64,000 bases of DNA from Betaproteobacteria bacterium (GTDB lineage Bacteria; Pseudomonadota; Gammaproteobacteria; Burkholderiales; Rhodocyclaceae). The position numbers and the translations under genes are program-made. Below are positions 44,365 to 52,618 of the stretch, in pieces. The notes under the pieces were generated by a model that was given only the letters and a program-made list of their open reading frames with translations, was not told where the DNA came from and did no database searches. Position 1 is the first letter of the stretch. The number at the start of each line of letters is the position of its first letter. The stretch is taken from positions 1 to 64,000 of the forward strand of contig JADIYD010000008.1 of the NCBI GenBank assembly GCA_016705475.1, in the 5' to 3' direction.

Positions 44365-47241
44365 ATGATGTTCCGCTTCATTGCCTGCTTTCTCGCGTTT
44401 GCCTTGGCCGAGGGTTCGCTGCAGGCGGCGTCCGATGTGCCGAAAGCCCCGATCCTGCGCATTGAGACCGGGGGCCACTTGTCGCCGATCACCCGGATCA
44501 GCAGCGATGCCGAGGGCAATTGGGCGGTGACTTCCTCGGAAGACAAGACCGCCCGCCTCTGGGATTTGCGCAATGGCCATCAGTTGTCTGTCATGCGCCC
44601 GCCGCTAGGTGGCGAAAGCATTGGCGCCCTCTATGCCGCAGCGATATCGCCGGATGGGCGGCAGGTGGCGCTGGGCGGCAATGCGGCATTTGATACGAAG
44701 ACGCATGCCCTTTATCTTTTCGATCGTGCCACCGGCAATCTGCCGCCGAAGGCGACTCTGTCAGGGATCGAGTCGCCGATCATGCAACTGGCCTGGTCGG
44801 TCGATAGCCAACTGATCGCGGTTGGCCTGCGGCAAGACGGGCTGCGGGTGTTCAGGCGCAATCTCACCTTTGTCGGGAGCGATCCCGAATACAACGATGC
44901 CATCTATGGCGCTGCCTTCTCGCGCGACGGTCGATTGGCCGTGGTCAGTCTCGACGGTTCGCTGCGCCTCTACCGGGTCGGTAAGAGTGGCCTAGAAAGA
45001 TTAGCCCGCAAGCAGATGCCGGGCAAGCCCTATGGCGTCGCCTGGTCGCCAGATAGTAGCCAGTTGGCTATCGGTTTGCAGGATGCGGCGCAGGCGGTGG
45101 TGCTCTCGGCCAGCAATCTGACTGTGCTGCATACGGCGGAGGGCGGGAGCGGCGGAAACCTCGGGAGGGTCGCCTGGTCAGCCGATGGCCAAACTCTGTA
45201 TGCGGCGGGCAGCGTGGTTCGTGACGGACGCTTCGCCATCCTTGCCTTTGCTGGCGGTGGGCGCGAACCAGCGCGGGTGCTGGGCAGTTTCGGCAACACG
45301 GTTACCTCCCTCGCCGCAAATGCCAACGGGCTGGTTGCGAGTTCTGCCGAACCGGCCTGGGCCGCATTCGATGCTTTGGGCTCCGCCCGACTAAGCATCG
45401 GGCCACAGATTGGCGATTTTCGTGATGCAGGTGATGCTTTCCGGCTTTCCACCGATGGTCAGGTTGTGGCTTTCCCGATGCTGTTCGCTGGCAAGACGCC
45501 GCTTGTTTTCAACTTCTTCAGTGGTGAATTGCGCGCTGCGAACGCTCCTGGCTATACGCGGCCGGCGAAAATCCCCAGCGATCTCAAAGGCTGGAAAAAT
45601 TCGCCGACGCCGGTCTGGAATGGCCGGCCTCTGGCGTTGAGTCCTGGCGAGTTGTCGCGGAGTGCGGCCATGGCGCCGGACGAGATGCGGCTGGCGCTGG
45701 GAACAGAATGGTATCTGCGGCTCTTTGCAGCCGATGGCAGCCAATTGTGGGAGAGGCGGACGTCTGGGGCTGTCTGGGCCGTCAATATCAGCGGTGATGG
45801 TCGCTGGGTGGTCGCCGCCCTCGGCGATGGCAGTCTGCGCTGGTATCGTCTGGCCGATGGGCAGGAGCAACTGGCCTTGTTTGTCCATGGCGACCGTGAG
45901 CGCTGGATCATCTGGACGCCCTCCGGCTATTACGACACTGCCATGGGGGCGGAGGGTCTGGTCGGTTGGCATGTTAACCGGGGCTTCAACCAGTCGGCCG
46001 ACTTCTTCTCGGTCGGTCGTTTCCGCGATCACTTTTACCAGCCCCTGGTGATCCAGCGGGTGATGCAACTGGCCGACGAGACGGAGGCTGTGCGGACGTT
46101 CCGCGCTGAAATGGCGATGCTGGATAACAAGACTGTCGCGGCAGCCCAAGTTGCCGCAGCGCCTCCGCCAGTCGTCGATGCTTTGCCGCCGGTGATCGAA
46201 CTGCAGAGCGAACGTGGCATGCTGACGGGGGATGTTCTGGTGCCAGTGCGCTATGTCGTACGCACGCCGGGTAATGCCCCGCTGAAGGAGGTCAAGTTCC
46301 GCGTTAATGGCAAACTGGAACGCAATATCAAGACTCGTTCGACGCGCTCCATTGAAGGGCAGGTGTACGAGGCGCTGGTGCCCGTGCCTCCCAAAGACTC
46401 GGAAATCATGTTGATTGCCGAGAACCGCTTCGCCAAGTCGGAGCCTGTCAGTCTTACCGTCAGGCGCCCCGTGAACGCGGCTGGCAAGGCACCGTATATC
46501 GAACGCTACGAAACGCTTTACATGCTGATCGTTGCCGTCAACAAGTACCCTGGTGAGAATGCGCTCCTCTTGCCGGTCAAGGATGCCTCGGACTTCCACC
46601 GTCAAATGAGTCGTGTCGCCAATCCGCCGCCCGGCAAGCAGCGCCTGTATGAGCATTTGGCGGTCAAAATGCTGCTCGATGAAGGGGCGACGCAGCAAAA
46701 TATTCGGGAGGGCCTGAAATGGTTGCGCGACAACGTCAAGGAAAAGGACGCCGGCGTGATCTTCCTGGCTGGGCATGGCATGTCGCAGGAAAACTCCTAC
46801 TACTACGTGCCCTATCGTCGGTCGGATATCGGCCGCCGGGTCAACTGGGTTGCCGGCGGCGAAATTGTCGATACCCTGCAAAGCCTGCCCGGACGGGCGA
46901 TGTTCTTCCTCGATACCTGCCACTCCGGGGCGCTGGCCAATCAGGCGAGTGTGGCGGGGACGGTTAATCAGGTCAATGACGAACGGGGCGTTATCGTCTT
47001 CGCCTCGGCAACGGCCAGGGAAATGGCCCAGGAGACCGACGAGTGGGGTAACGGGGCATTCACCAAAGCACTCATTGAGGGCTTGCGCGGTGAAGCGGAA
47101 GACCCGCGTGACAAACTGATTTACCCGACCACGCTGAAACGCTACGTAACGCGCCGCGTGCGTGATTTGACGGATAATCAGCAACGACCATATGTTAGTG
47201 ACCACGGTGTCGACGATCCGATTGCGGTCGTGGTCAAATAA
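44365..47241 (+). CDS. Second exported WD40-like propeller/caspase-family peptidase
   Basis: A 958-residue paralogue of the minus-strand caspase protein. The ATG at 44365 (or the adjacent ATG) lies behind GGAG. A signal peptide (IACFLAFALAEGSLQAAS) is followed by propeller repeats (DKTARLWDLRNG, AAAISPDGRQVALGG, ISGDGRWVVAALGDGSLRWY), an Ig-like part, and a C14 caspase domain with catalytic His804 in FLAGHGMS and Cys852 in FFLDTCHSG. The opening KAPILRIETGGHLSPIT aligns with APILRIEAGAHVLPIT of the paralogue. A lipoprotein gene follows 18 bases later. Unlike its paralogue, it has no TPS genes nearby. Confidence 0.87.
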   Translation: MMFRFIACFLAFALAEGSLQAASDVPKAPILRIETGGHLSPITRISSDAEGNWAVTSSEDKTARLWDLRNGHQLSVMRPPLGGESIGALYAAAISPDGRQVALGGNAAFDTKTHALYLFDRATGNLPPKATLSGIESPIMQLAWSVDSQLIAVGLRQDGLRVFRRNLTFVGSDPEYNDAIYGAAFSRDGRLAVVSLDGSLRLYRVGKSGLERLARKQMPGKPYGVAWSPDSSQLAIGLQDAAQAVVLSASNLTVLHTAEGGSGGNLGRVAWSADGQTLYAAGSVVRDGRFAILAFAGGGREPARVLGSFGNTVTSLAANANGLVASSAEPAWAAFDALGSARLSIGPQIGDFRDAGDAFRLSTDGQVVAFPMLFAGKTPLVFNFFSGELRAANAPGYTRPAKIPSDLKGWKNSPTPVWNGRPLALSPGELSRSAAMAPDEMRLALGTEWYLRLFAADGSQLWERRTSGAVWAVNISGDGRWVVAALGDGSLRWYRLADGQEQLALFVHGDRERWIIWTPSGYYDTAMGAEGLVGWHVNRGFNQSADFFSVGRFRDHFYQPLVIQRVMQLADETEAVRTFRAEMAMLDNKTVAAAQVAAAPPPVVDALPPVIELQSERGMLTGDVLVPVRYVVRTPGNAPLKEVKFRVNGKLERNIKTRSTRSIEGQVYEALVPVPPKDSEIMLIAENRFAKSEPVSLTVRRPVNAAGKAPYIERYETLYMLIVAVNKYPGENALLLPVKDASDFHRQMSRVANPPPGKQRLYEHLAVKMLLDEGATQQNIREGLKWLRDNVKEKDAGVIFLAGHGMSQENSYYYVPYRRSDIGRRVNWVAGGEIVDTLQSLPGRAMFFLDTCHSGALANQASVAGTVNQVNDERGVIVFASATAREMAQETDEWGNGAFTKALIEGLRGEAEDPRDKLIYPTTLKRYVTRRVRDLTDNQQRPYVSDHGVDDPIAVVVK

Positions 47242-47259
47242 TATTTTTAGGGGGTATCC

Positions 47260-47961
47260 ATGAATATCAGCAGCATCAAACGGCCGCTGGCCGCCGCTGT
47301 CGCGGGCATCTTCCTGTTGTCGGCCTGTGCGACCAATCCGGATGGTTCCTACAAGATGGATGGCAAGGCTGCCGGTGCCTTGATCGGCGCCGCTGCCGGA
47401 TGTGCAGTCGGGGCCGCCGCCAAGGGGGCGCAGGGTTGCGCAGTCGGGGCTGCCGTCGGTGCGGCGGCGGGCTTTCTGATCGGCTGGTATTTCGAATCCA
47501 AGAAAATTGCCGATGCCAAGCAGGTCAATGACGAATACGAACAGCAGAGCAGAGCCAAGGGCAAAGGCAAGGCGGAGTCAGTGCCGAAGAATGAAATCGT
47601 GCCGGCCAAATTCGAGAGCAAGGTGACGTCGGCGGCCCCGGATCAGTCAGGGCAGAGGGAAATTCAGGTGACTTCCAATACCGATCTGGTCGGATATGGC
47701 GACACGGTTCCGGAATTGCAGCAGAAGTACGCCATCTACGACGAAAAAAACACGCTCGTCGAAGAAAAGACCGAGAAGCTGGCGGCGGTGGATGGTGCCG
47801 GGAGTTACCAGACGAAATCGAAATTCAAGCTGCCAGCTGATGCCAGGGGCAAGAAATACACGGTGAAAACGACACTGGTCTCTAACAACAAGACCTACAA
47901 GGAAAACACCTACAAGGTGACTGTGCGCGACGGCCAGCTTCTGATGCTGGCCGCCCTTTAA
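47260..47961 (+). CDS. Glycine-zipper lipoprotein paired with the caspase gene
   Basis: A 233-residue lipoprotein. The lipobox is LLSAC near residue 22, after AAAVAGIFLLS. Then comes a glycine-zipper stretch (GAAAGCAVGAAAKGAQG, AVGAAVGAAAGFLIGWYF) able to sit in or across a membrane. The C-terminal half is beta-rich (REIQVTSNTDLVGYGDTVPE, KYTVKTTLVSNNKTYKENT). It begins 18 bases after the caspase stop and is surely co-transcribed. Membrane association next to an exported peptidase suggests partner, substrate or anchor, but this is inference. Confidence 0.8.
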   Translation: MNISSIKRPLAAAVAGIFLLSACATNPDGSYKMDGKAAGALIGAAAGCAVGAAAKGAQGCAVGAAVGAAAGFLIGWYFESKKIADAKQVNDEYEQQSRAKGKGKAESVPKNEIVPAKFESKVTSAAPDQSGQREIQVTSNTDLVGYGDTVPELQQKYAIYDEKNTLVEEKTEKLAAVDGAGSYQTKSKFKLPADARGKKYTVKTTLVSNNKTYKENTYKVTVRDGQLLMLAAL

Positions 47962-47966
47962 CTGCG

Positions 47967-48139
47967 CTATTGCTTGGCCGCTCGTGGCAGGCCGCCTGAA
48001 GGCTTGCTGCCGTAGGCCGCAGTCTTCGGATAGCCGGCCAGGTCGAGCAGATGTTATAGGCGCCAGCTTCGACCCCGCGGAAGCGCTGATTGCCGACCTT
48101 GAGCGAAGGTACGCAGCTGTCGCCGACCAATTGCTTCAA
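47967..48139 (-). pseudogene. Remnant of a glutaredoxin-like gene (3' end)
   Basis: Minus-strand reading KQLVGDSCVPSLKVGNQRF, then RGVEAGAY and, after a one-base shift, LLDLAGYPKTAAYGSKP looks like the C-terminal half of a glutaredoxin/DUF4124-type protein. The active-site half is missing. It abuts an IS256 remnant, which probably replaced the front of the gene. Confidence 0.45.
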
Positions 48140-48362
48140 CTCTTCGGAAAGTAATCTATACGACCAATGCGATTGAATGGGTAAAAGGAGTCTGCAGAAA
48201 TTTCCAAGAATCGTGGCTCGTTTCTGAGCGACGAGGCGATGATGAAACTGTTCTACTTGGTGCTACGCAGCATCAGTCAGAAATGGACTATGCCCATTCG
48301 GGATTGGAAGGCAGCGCTAACCCGATTTAATATCCAGTTCGAAGATCGGATGAACAACTTTG
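48139..48362 (+). mobile_element. IS256-family transposase remnant (C-terminal end)
   Basis: RKVIYTTNAIE, then after a shift SDEAMMKLFYLVLRS, then QKWTMPIRDWKAALTRFNIQFEDR are the conserved end of IS256-type transposases. Only about 75 codons remain, with a frame change and no start. It is a dead fragment. Confidence 0.75.
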
Positions 48363-48367
48363 GCTCA

Positions 48368-48537
48368 GAAACGCACGTGCTGTTTTCCCGTTCAACTCTT
48401 GCCCGTTCGTCTTGAAGTGGTCGTGCTTTTGCAAGTTCGTTCCTTGCTTGCTCTAGGCGCCTTTGCGCTACCCCAGACTCTCCCCCGTGTTTGCTGGTTT
48501 CCTCTGTCAGTTGGCGGACGCGTTGCTCGAGTTTCGA
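48368..48537. repeat. Coiled-coil direct repeat, right copy
   Basis: This is the counterpart of 44051-44219. It lies within the second coiled-coil remnant, directly after the IS256 fragment. Confidence 0.75.
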
Positions 48538-48756
48538 TATGGCCGCAGCCCCCGCTTAAGCCTGCGAACGTAGTCGCTCATCTTCGTCGGCAAGACTCGA
48601 CAATTTTGCATTTAGCGTATCCCGCCGTTTACGAATATCCTCCAATCGGCTGTCTGTCTCAGGGTCTCCACAGCCAGCCAAACGAGCGTCGGCGGATTCA
48701 CGGGAATATGCAATCGATGGCGAACTTAATCCCTTCCCTTTCTTAATGAAAGCCAA
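48368..48756 (-). pseudogene. Decayed coiled-coil protein gene, fragment 2
   Basis: Minus-strand frame from 48756 reads ARLAGCGDPETDSRLEDIRKRR, a possible lipobox cysteine, then LNAKLSSLADEDERLRSQA and a stop. The same frame goes on past the stop as KLEQRVRQLTEETSKHGGES, then RRLEQARNELAKARPLQ. It is one coiled-coil protein with an internal stop, cut at its 3' end by the IS256 remnant. The bases from 48757 to 48915 show no gene; a TATAAA at 48891 may serve trpG. Confidence 0.55.
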
Positions 48757-48915
48757 TCAGCGGCTTGAATGCTTCTCTATGGTGTTTGATAATGGCCTCT
48801 TTAGACGCGATCAGTAATCTTCGTACTCCAGCAACAAAAAATGCGGGTATTAAAGCGGGTATCGAATGGGTTTAATTCTGATTGGCAGTATATAAAACAA
48901 TAGGATAGGCAATTT

Positions 48916-49488
48916 ATGCTGCTGATGATCGACAACTACGACAGCTTCACCTACAACATCGTCCAGTACTTCGGTGAGCTGGGCCAGGATGTGAAGGTGT
49001 TTCGCAACGATGCCATCACTCTCGACGAAATCGCCCGCCTCAATCCGGAGTATCTGGTGATCTCCCCCGGCCCTTGTGCGCCGGCCCAGGCCGGCATTTC
49101 GCTGGCGGCGATCCGCGAGTTTTCCGGCAAGATTCCGCTACTCGGCGTCTGTCTCGGCCACCAGTCCATCGGCGAAGCCTTTGGCGGCAGGATCGTGCAC
49201 GCCAAGCAACTCATGCACGGCAAGGTTTCTGCGGTCCACCACAAAAACGAAGGTATTTTCAAAGACCTGCCCAATCCGCTGACCTGTACCCGCTACCACT
49301 CGCTGGCCATCGAGCGCGAATCGCTGCCCGATTGCCTCGATATCACCGCCTGGACCGACGACGGCGAGATCATGGGCGTCCGCCACAAGACGCTGGCCGT
49401 CGAAGGCGTGCAGTTCCACCCCGAATCCATCCTGACCGAACGCGGTCACGACCTGCTCAAGAACTTTCTGGACGAATTCAAGAAATGA
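48916..49488 (+). CDS. trpG: Anthranilate synthase glutamine amidotransferase TrpG
   Basis: A 190-residue class I glutamine amidotransferase that supplies ammonia to TrpE for anthranilate synthesis. It opens MLLMIDNYDSFTYNIVQYF, has the oxyanion strand and PGPCAPAQAGI, the nucleophile Cys in LLGVCLGHQSIGEAFGG, and the C-terminal catalytic pair in GVQFHPESILTERG. Its stop overlaps the trpD ATG. No trpE lies just upstream; decayed mobile sequences are there instead, so the trpE-trpG link has probably been broken or lies further off. Confidence 0.96.
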   Translation: MLLMIDNYDSFTYNIVQYFGELGQDVKVFRNDAITLDEIARLNPEYLVISPGPCAPAQAGISLAAIREFSGKIPLLGVCLGHQSIGEAFGGRIVHAKQLMHGKVSAVHHKNEGIFKDLPNPLTCTRYHSLAIERESLPDCLDITAWTDDGEIMGVRHKTLAVEGVQFHPESILTERGHDLLKNFLDEFKK

Positions 49489-50507
49489 CCCCGCAAGCCG
49501 CCCTCCAGCGTGTCATTGAACACCGCGAAATTTTCCACGACGAAATGGTCTCCCTGATGCGCCAGATCATGAGCGGCGAAGTGTCGCCGGTCATGATCGC
49601 CGCCATCGTCACCGGACTGCGCGTCAAGAAGGAAACCGTCGGCGAAATCGCCGCAGCGGCCAGCGTCATGCGCGAATTGTCGACCAAGGTTGCGGTGCCC
49701 TACGACAACCGTTTCGTCGACATCGTCGGCACCGGCGGTGATTCGGCCCACAGCTTCAATATCTCGACGACGTCGATCTTTGTTGCCGCAGCTGCCGGCG
49801 CCAAGGTCGCCAAGCACGGCGGGCGCAGCGTGTCGTCGAGTTCCGGTAGCGCCGACGTCCTCGAAGCCCTCGGCGCCAACATCATGCTGTCGCCCGAGCA
49901 GGTCTCAGCCTGCATCGAACAATGCGGCATCGGCTTCATGTTCGCCCCCAATCACCACAGCGCCATGAAACACGTCGCCCCGGTGCGCCGCGAAATGGGC
50001 GTGCGCACACTGTTCAACATCCTCGGCCCTCTCACCAACCCGGCCAGCGCCCCGAACACCCTGATGGGCGTTTTCCACCCCGACCTCGTCGGCATTCAGG
50101 TGCGCGTCATGCAGCGCCTGGGCGCCGAGCGCGTGCTGGTCGTGCATGGCCGCGACAACCTCGACGAAATTTCACTTGGCGCGGCTACCCTCGTCGGCGA
50201 GCTGAAAAACGGCGAGGTCACCGAATACGAAGTCCATCCCGAAGACTTCGGCCTGCAGATGATGTCGCTGCGTAACCTGCGCGTCGATGGCGCCGAAGAG
50301 TCCAAAGCCGTCATGCTGGGCGCGCTGGACAACAAACCGGGCGCCGCCCGCGAAATCGTCTGCCTCAACGCCGGTGCTGCGCTCTACGTCGCCAACGTCG
50401 CCGACAGTATCGGCGACGGCATCGCCAAGGCGCGCGAAGCCATCGCCAGCGGTGCGGCGCGTGCCAAGCTGGAGCAGTTCGTCGCCTGCACCCAAAAATT
50501 GGCGTAA
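49485..50507 (+). CDS. trpD: Anthranilate phosphoribosyltransferase TrpD
   Basis: A 340-residue TrpD that transfers phosphoribose from PRPP to anthranilate, the second tryptophan-specific step. The ATG at 49485 overlaps the trpG stop (ATGA). Family motifs: DIVGTGGDSAHSFNIST for PRPP, VAKHGGRSVSSSSGSADVLE, and FAPNHHSAMKHVAPVRREMG. The frame is open much further upstream within trpG, but that part is out of family. A yefM/yoeB pair follows, separating it from trpC. Confidence 0.96.
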   Translation: MTPQAALQRVIEHREIFHDEMVSLMRQIMSGEVSPVMIAAIVTGLRVKKETVGEIAAAASVMRELSTKVAVPYDNRFVDIVGTGGDSAHSFNISTTSIFVAAAAGAKVAKHGGRSVSSSSGSADVLEALGANIMLSPEQVSACIEQCGIGFMFAPNHHSAMKHVAPVRREMGVRTLFNILGPLTNPASAPNTLMGVFHPDLVGIQVRVMQRLGAERVLVVHGRDNLDEISLGAATLVGELKNGEVTEYEVHPEDFGLQMMSLRNLRVDGAEESKAVMLGALDNKPGAAREIVCLNAGAALYVANVADSIGDGIAKAREAIASGAARAKLEQFVACTQKLA

Positions 50508-50532
50508 CGCCTAGAATGATGTAGAGTTCTCA

Positions 50533-50552
50533 TTGTACTTATTTACGTACAA
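50533..50552 (+). promoter_or_regulatory. Palindromic operator of the yefM/yoeB module
   Basis: TTGTAC (50533-50538) and GTACAA (50547-50552) form a perfect six-base inverted repeat with an eight-base spacer, about ten bases upstream of yefM. YefM proteins are known to bind TGTACA-type palindromes in their own promoter, so this is a fitting autoregulatory site. Confidence 0.65.
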
Positions 50553-50562
50553 GGAGTTTGCC

Positions 50563-50823
50563 ATGGATACGATGACCTACAGTTACACCCGCCAGAACTT
50601 TGCCAATGTGATGGATCGCGTCAATGACGACCGTGCGCCGTTGCTGATTACCCGTCAGCAAGGAAAACCGGTGGTCATGATGTCGCTTGACGATTTCAAT
50701 GCCCTTGAGGAAACGGCCTATCTGTTGCGCAGCCCAGCCAATGCTCAGCGTTTGATCGACGCCATTGCAGAGGTTCGTTCCGGCGGCGGAAGTATCAAGA
50801 CGCTGGCGCTTGATGCCGATTAA
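50563..50823 (+). CDS. yefM: Antitoxin YefM (Phd/YefM family)
   Basis: An 86-residue Phd/YefM antitoxin. The ATG at 50563 follows AAGGAG. It shows the family layout: a DNA-binding N-terminal part (YSYTRQNFANVMDRVNDDRAP), LLITRQQGKPVVMMSLDDFNA, and EETAYLLRSPANAQRLIDAI leading to a disordered toxin-neutralising tail. It overlaps yoeB by eleven bases. The pair is inserted between trpD and trpC. Confidence 0.92.
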   Translation: MDTMTYSYTRQNFANVMDRVNDDRAPLLITRQQGKPVVMMSLDDFNALEETAYLLRSPANAQRLIDAIAEVRSGGGSIKTLALDAD

Positions 50824-51073
50824 ATTTGCCGATCTTGCCTGGGCGGATTACCTGTTCTGGCAACAGGCAGACAAGGCAACGACCAAGCGCATTCATACGC
50901 TGATAAAGGATATTCAGCGATCCCCCTTTGAAGGTATCGGCAAGCCCGAGCCTTTGCGACATAATTTTTCAGGCTTCTGGTCTCGCCGCATTGATGAGGA
51001 ACATCGCCTCATCTACACCATCGAAGATGGCTGCATCGTCATAGTCCAGTGCCGCTACCACTACCAATCATGA
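50813..51073 (+). CDS. yoeB: Ribosome-dependent mRNase toxin YoeB
   Basis: An 86-residue YoeB of the RelE superfamily, which cuts mRNA in the ribosomal A site. The ATG at 50813 lies within the end of yefM. It carries FADLAWADYLFWQQADK, PFEGIGKPEPLRHNFSGFWSRR, and the catalytic part DEEHRLIYTIEDG with glutamate and arginine, and the terminal RYHY with the histidine. All active-site residues appear present. Its stop overlaps the trpC ATG. Confidence 0.93.
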   Translation: MPIKFADLAWADYLFWQQADKATTKRIHTLIKDIQRSPFEGIGKPEPLRHNFSGFWSRRIDEEHRLIYTIEDGCIVIVQCRYHYQS

Positions 51074-51858
51074 GCGACATCCTCAACAAAATCATCGCCA
51101 CCAAGCACGAAGAAATCGCTGCTGCACTGTCCGTCAAACCGCTCGCTGTAATCGAGGTAGAAGCGGCCGCCCAACCCGCGCCCCGCGATTTCGTTGGCGC
51201 CATCCGCAACAAGCTCTCCCACGGTCAACCGGGAATAATCGCCGAAATCAAAAAGGCCAGCCCGTCGAAAGGCATCATCCGCCCCGACTTCCACCCCGCC
51301 GACATCGCCCGCAGTTACGAACAACACGGCGCCGCCTGTCTGTCGGTGCTGACCGACCGCCAATATTTCCAGGGCTGCCCCGAATACCTGCAGGCCGCCC
51401 GCGCCGCCTGCGCTTTGCCCGTGCTGCGCAAAGACTTCTTGGTCGACGCCTATCAAGTCGCCGAAGCCCGTGCCATGGGCGCCGACGCCATCCTGCTCAT
51501 CGCCGCTGCGCTGACCCTGCGCGAAATGCAGTCCCTTGAAGCGCAAGTCCATGCCTACGGCATGGCTGTGCTGGTCGAAGTGCACAACTGCGAAGAACTC
51601 GATGCGGCCCTGCAACTCAAGACCCCGCTCCTCGGTATCAACAACCGCAACCTGCGCACCTTCGATGTCACCCTCCAGACCACGCTCGGTCTACTGTCGA
51701 GCATCCCTGACGACAAGATCGTCGTTACCGAAAGCGGCATTCTGGCGCCGGAAGACGTCGCTCTTATGCGAGAGAACAAGGTTCAGGCCTTCCTCGTCGG
51801 CGAAGCCTTCATGCGCGCGCCGGAGCCCGGGCTCGAACTCGCAAGGCTTTTCGCCTGA
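51070..51858 (+). CDS. trpC: Indole-3-glycerol phosphate synthase TrpC
   Basis: A 262-residue TIM-barrel enzyme closing the indole ring from CdRP. The ATG at 51070 overlaps the yoeB stop. Motifs: IIAEIKKASPSKGIIRPDF with the catalytic lysine, ACLSVLTDRQYFQG, LPVLRKDFLVDAYQV, LLGINNRNLRTFDV, and VVTESGILAPEDV. Translation is probably coupled to the toxin gene rather than directly to trpD. Confidence 0.96.
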   Translation: MSDILNKIIATKHEEIAAALSVKPLAVIEVEAAAQPAPRDFVGAIRNKLSHGQPGIIAEIKKASPSKGIIRPDFHPADIARSYEQHGAACLSVLTDRQYFQGCPEYLQAARAACALPVLRKDFLVDAYQVAEARAMGADAILLIAAALTLREMQSLEAQVHAYGMAVLVEVHNCEELDAALQLKTPLLGINNRNLRTFDVTLQTTLGLLSSIPDDKIVVTESGILAPEDVALMRENKVQAFLVGEAFMRAPEPGLELARLFA

Positions 51859-51859
51859 A

Positions 51860-52162
51860 ATGCGACTCTCACCAGTCGAAATAACGGCGCTCCGTGCTGC
51901 CCTGACAGGGGTGGATTGGAAGCATGTCTGGTTGTTTGGGTCGCGCGTTGATGATAGCCGGCGTGGTGGTGACATTGATATTCTGCTGCATACTGACCGC
52001 CCCGCCTTTGCGGTGGCTCATGAAGTATCCAGTCGCTATGCGGCTGCGGTGGAAGGCAGGCTCGATGTGCTGGCGCTTGATCCGCAAGCAATGACCGACG
52101 AGCAAAAGCGTTTTGTGGCAACCCTTACCCTGGAGCCTCTCGATGACCTCATCAGAAATTGA
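51860..52162 (+). CDS. MNT-family nucleotidyltransferase (antitoxin-like), module 1
   Basis: A 100-residue minimal nucleotidyltransferase with the active-site pattern GSRVDDSRRGGDIDILL (GS followed by DxD). The ATG at 51860 lies one base after the trpC stop. It overlaps by 20 bases the next gene, a HEPN protein. In MNT/HEPN pairs the MNT protein neutralises the HEPN RNase, in known cases by adenylylating it. Confidence 0.85.
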   Translation: MRLSPVEITALRAALTGVDWKHVWLFGSRVDDSRRGGDIDILLHTDRPAFAVAHEVSSRYAAAVEGRLDVLALDPQAMTDEQKRFVATLTLEPLDDLIRN

Positions 52163-52583
52163 TTTGCTGGTCGCGGCATCACGCAATCGCTACGACGACG
52201 CGGTAAAACTGGTGCTGGCCTCCATGCAGCGTTACAAGCCTTTTGATCCTCATGCCAATTACACGCCGCTGGAGCGCGAGCCTTACGACGCGCTCTGCGA
52301 TCGTTACTTTCGAGCCGTCGAAATGGCCGTGCGCTACTTCCGCACCCTTGAGCGTTCAAAGCTGGCGCTCAATTCGGAAAGCTTTCGCGATCTGCTTGGA
52401 AATATGGCGAAATGGGGTGTCATTTCTGATGTTGATCTGTGGTTCAGAATGCGCGATCTGCGCAATCGCATCGCCCATGACTATCTGCCAGACGAACTGG
52501 CGGAAATCTATGGCCTGATTTTTGGCGCCTACGGTCCGGAACTGCTTCGAGTTCTGGCGCCTGCCACGCCTGAAGCTGCTTAA
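52143..52583 (+). CDS. HEPN-domain protein (toxin-like), module 1
   Basis: A 146-residue helical HEPN protein with MRDLRNRIAHDYLPDEL carrying the RxxxxH motif expected of HEPN RNases. The ATG at 52143 is inside the MNT gene. It forms module 1 with the preceding gene, in the order MNT then HEPN. The next gene begins 35 bases later. Confidence 0.85.
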   Translation: MTSSEIDLLVAASRNRYDDAVKLVLASMQRYKPFDPHANYTPLEREPYDALCDRYFRAVEMAVRYFRTLERSKLALNSESFRDLLGNMAKWGVISDVDLWFRMRDLRNRIAHDYLPDELAEIYGLIFGAYGPELLRVLAPATPEAA

Positions 52584-52618
52584 TATCAGAAGAATTTTTC
52601 TGGCATTGGATATTTGAC

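Noticed and set aside
45391..47205. A 604-residue minus-strand open frame
   Set aside because: It is the antisense shadow of the second caspase gene, which has signal peptide, repeats and catalytic motifs on the + strand; the minus translation is rich in His/Arg/Gln without any motif.
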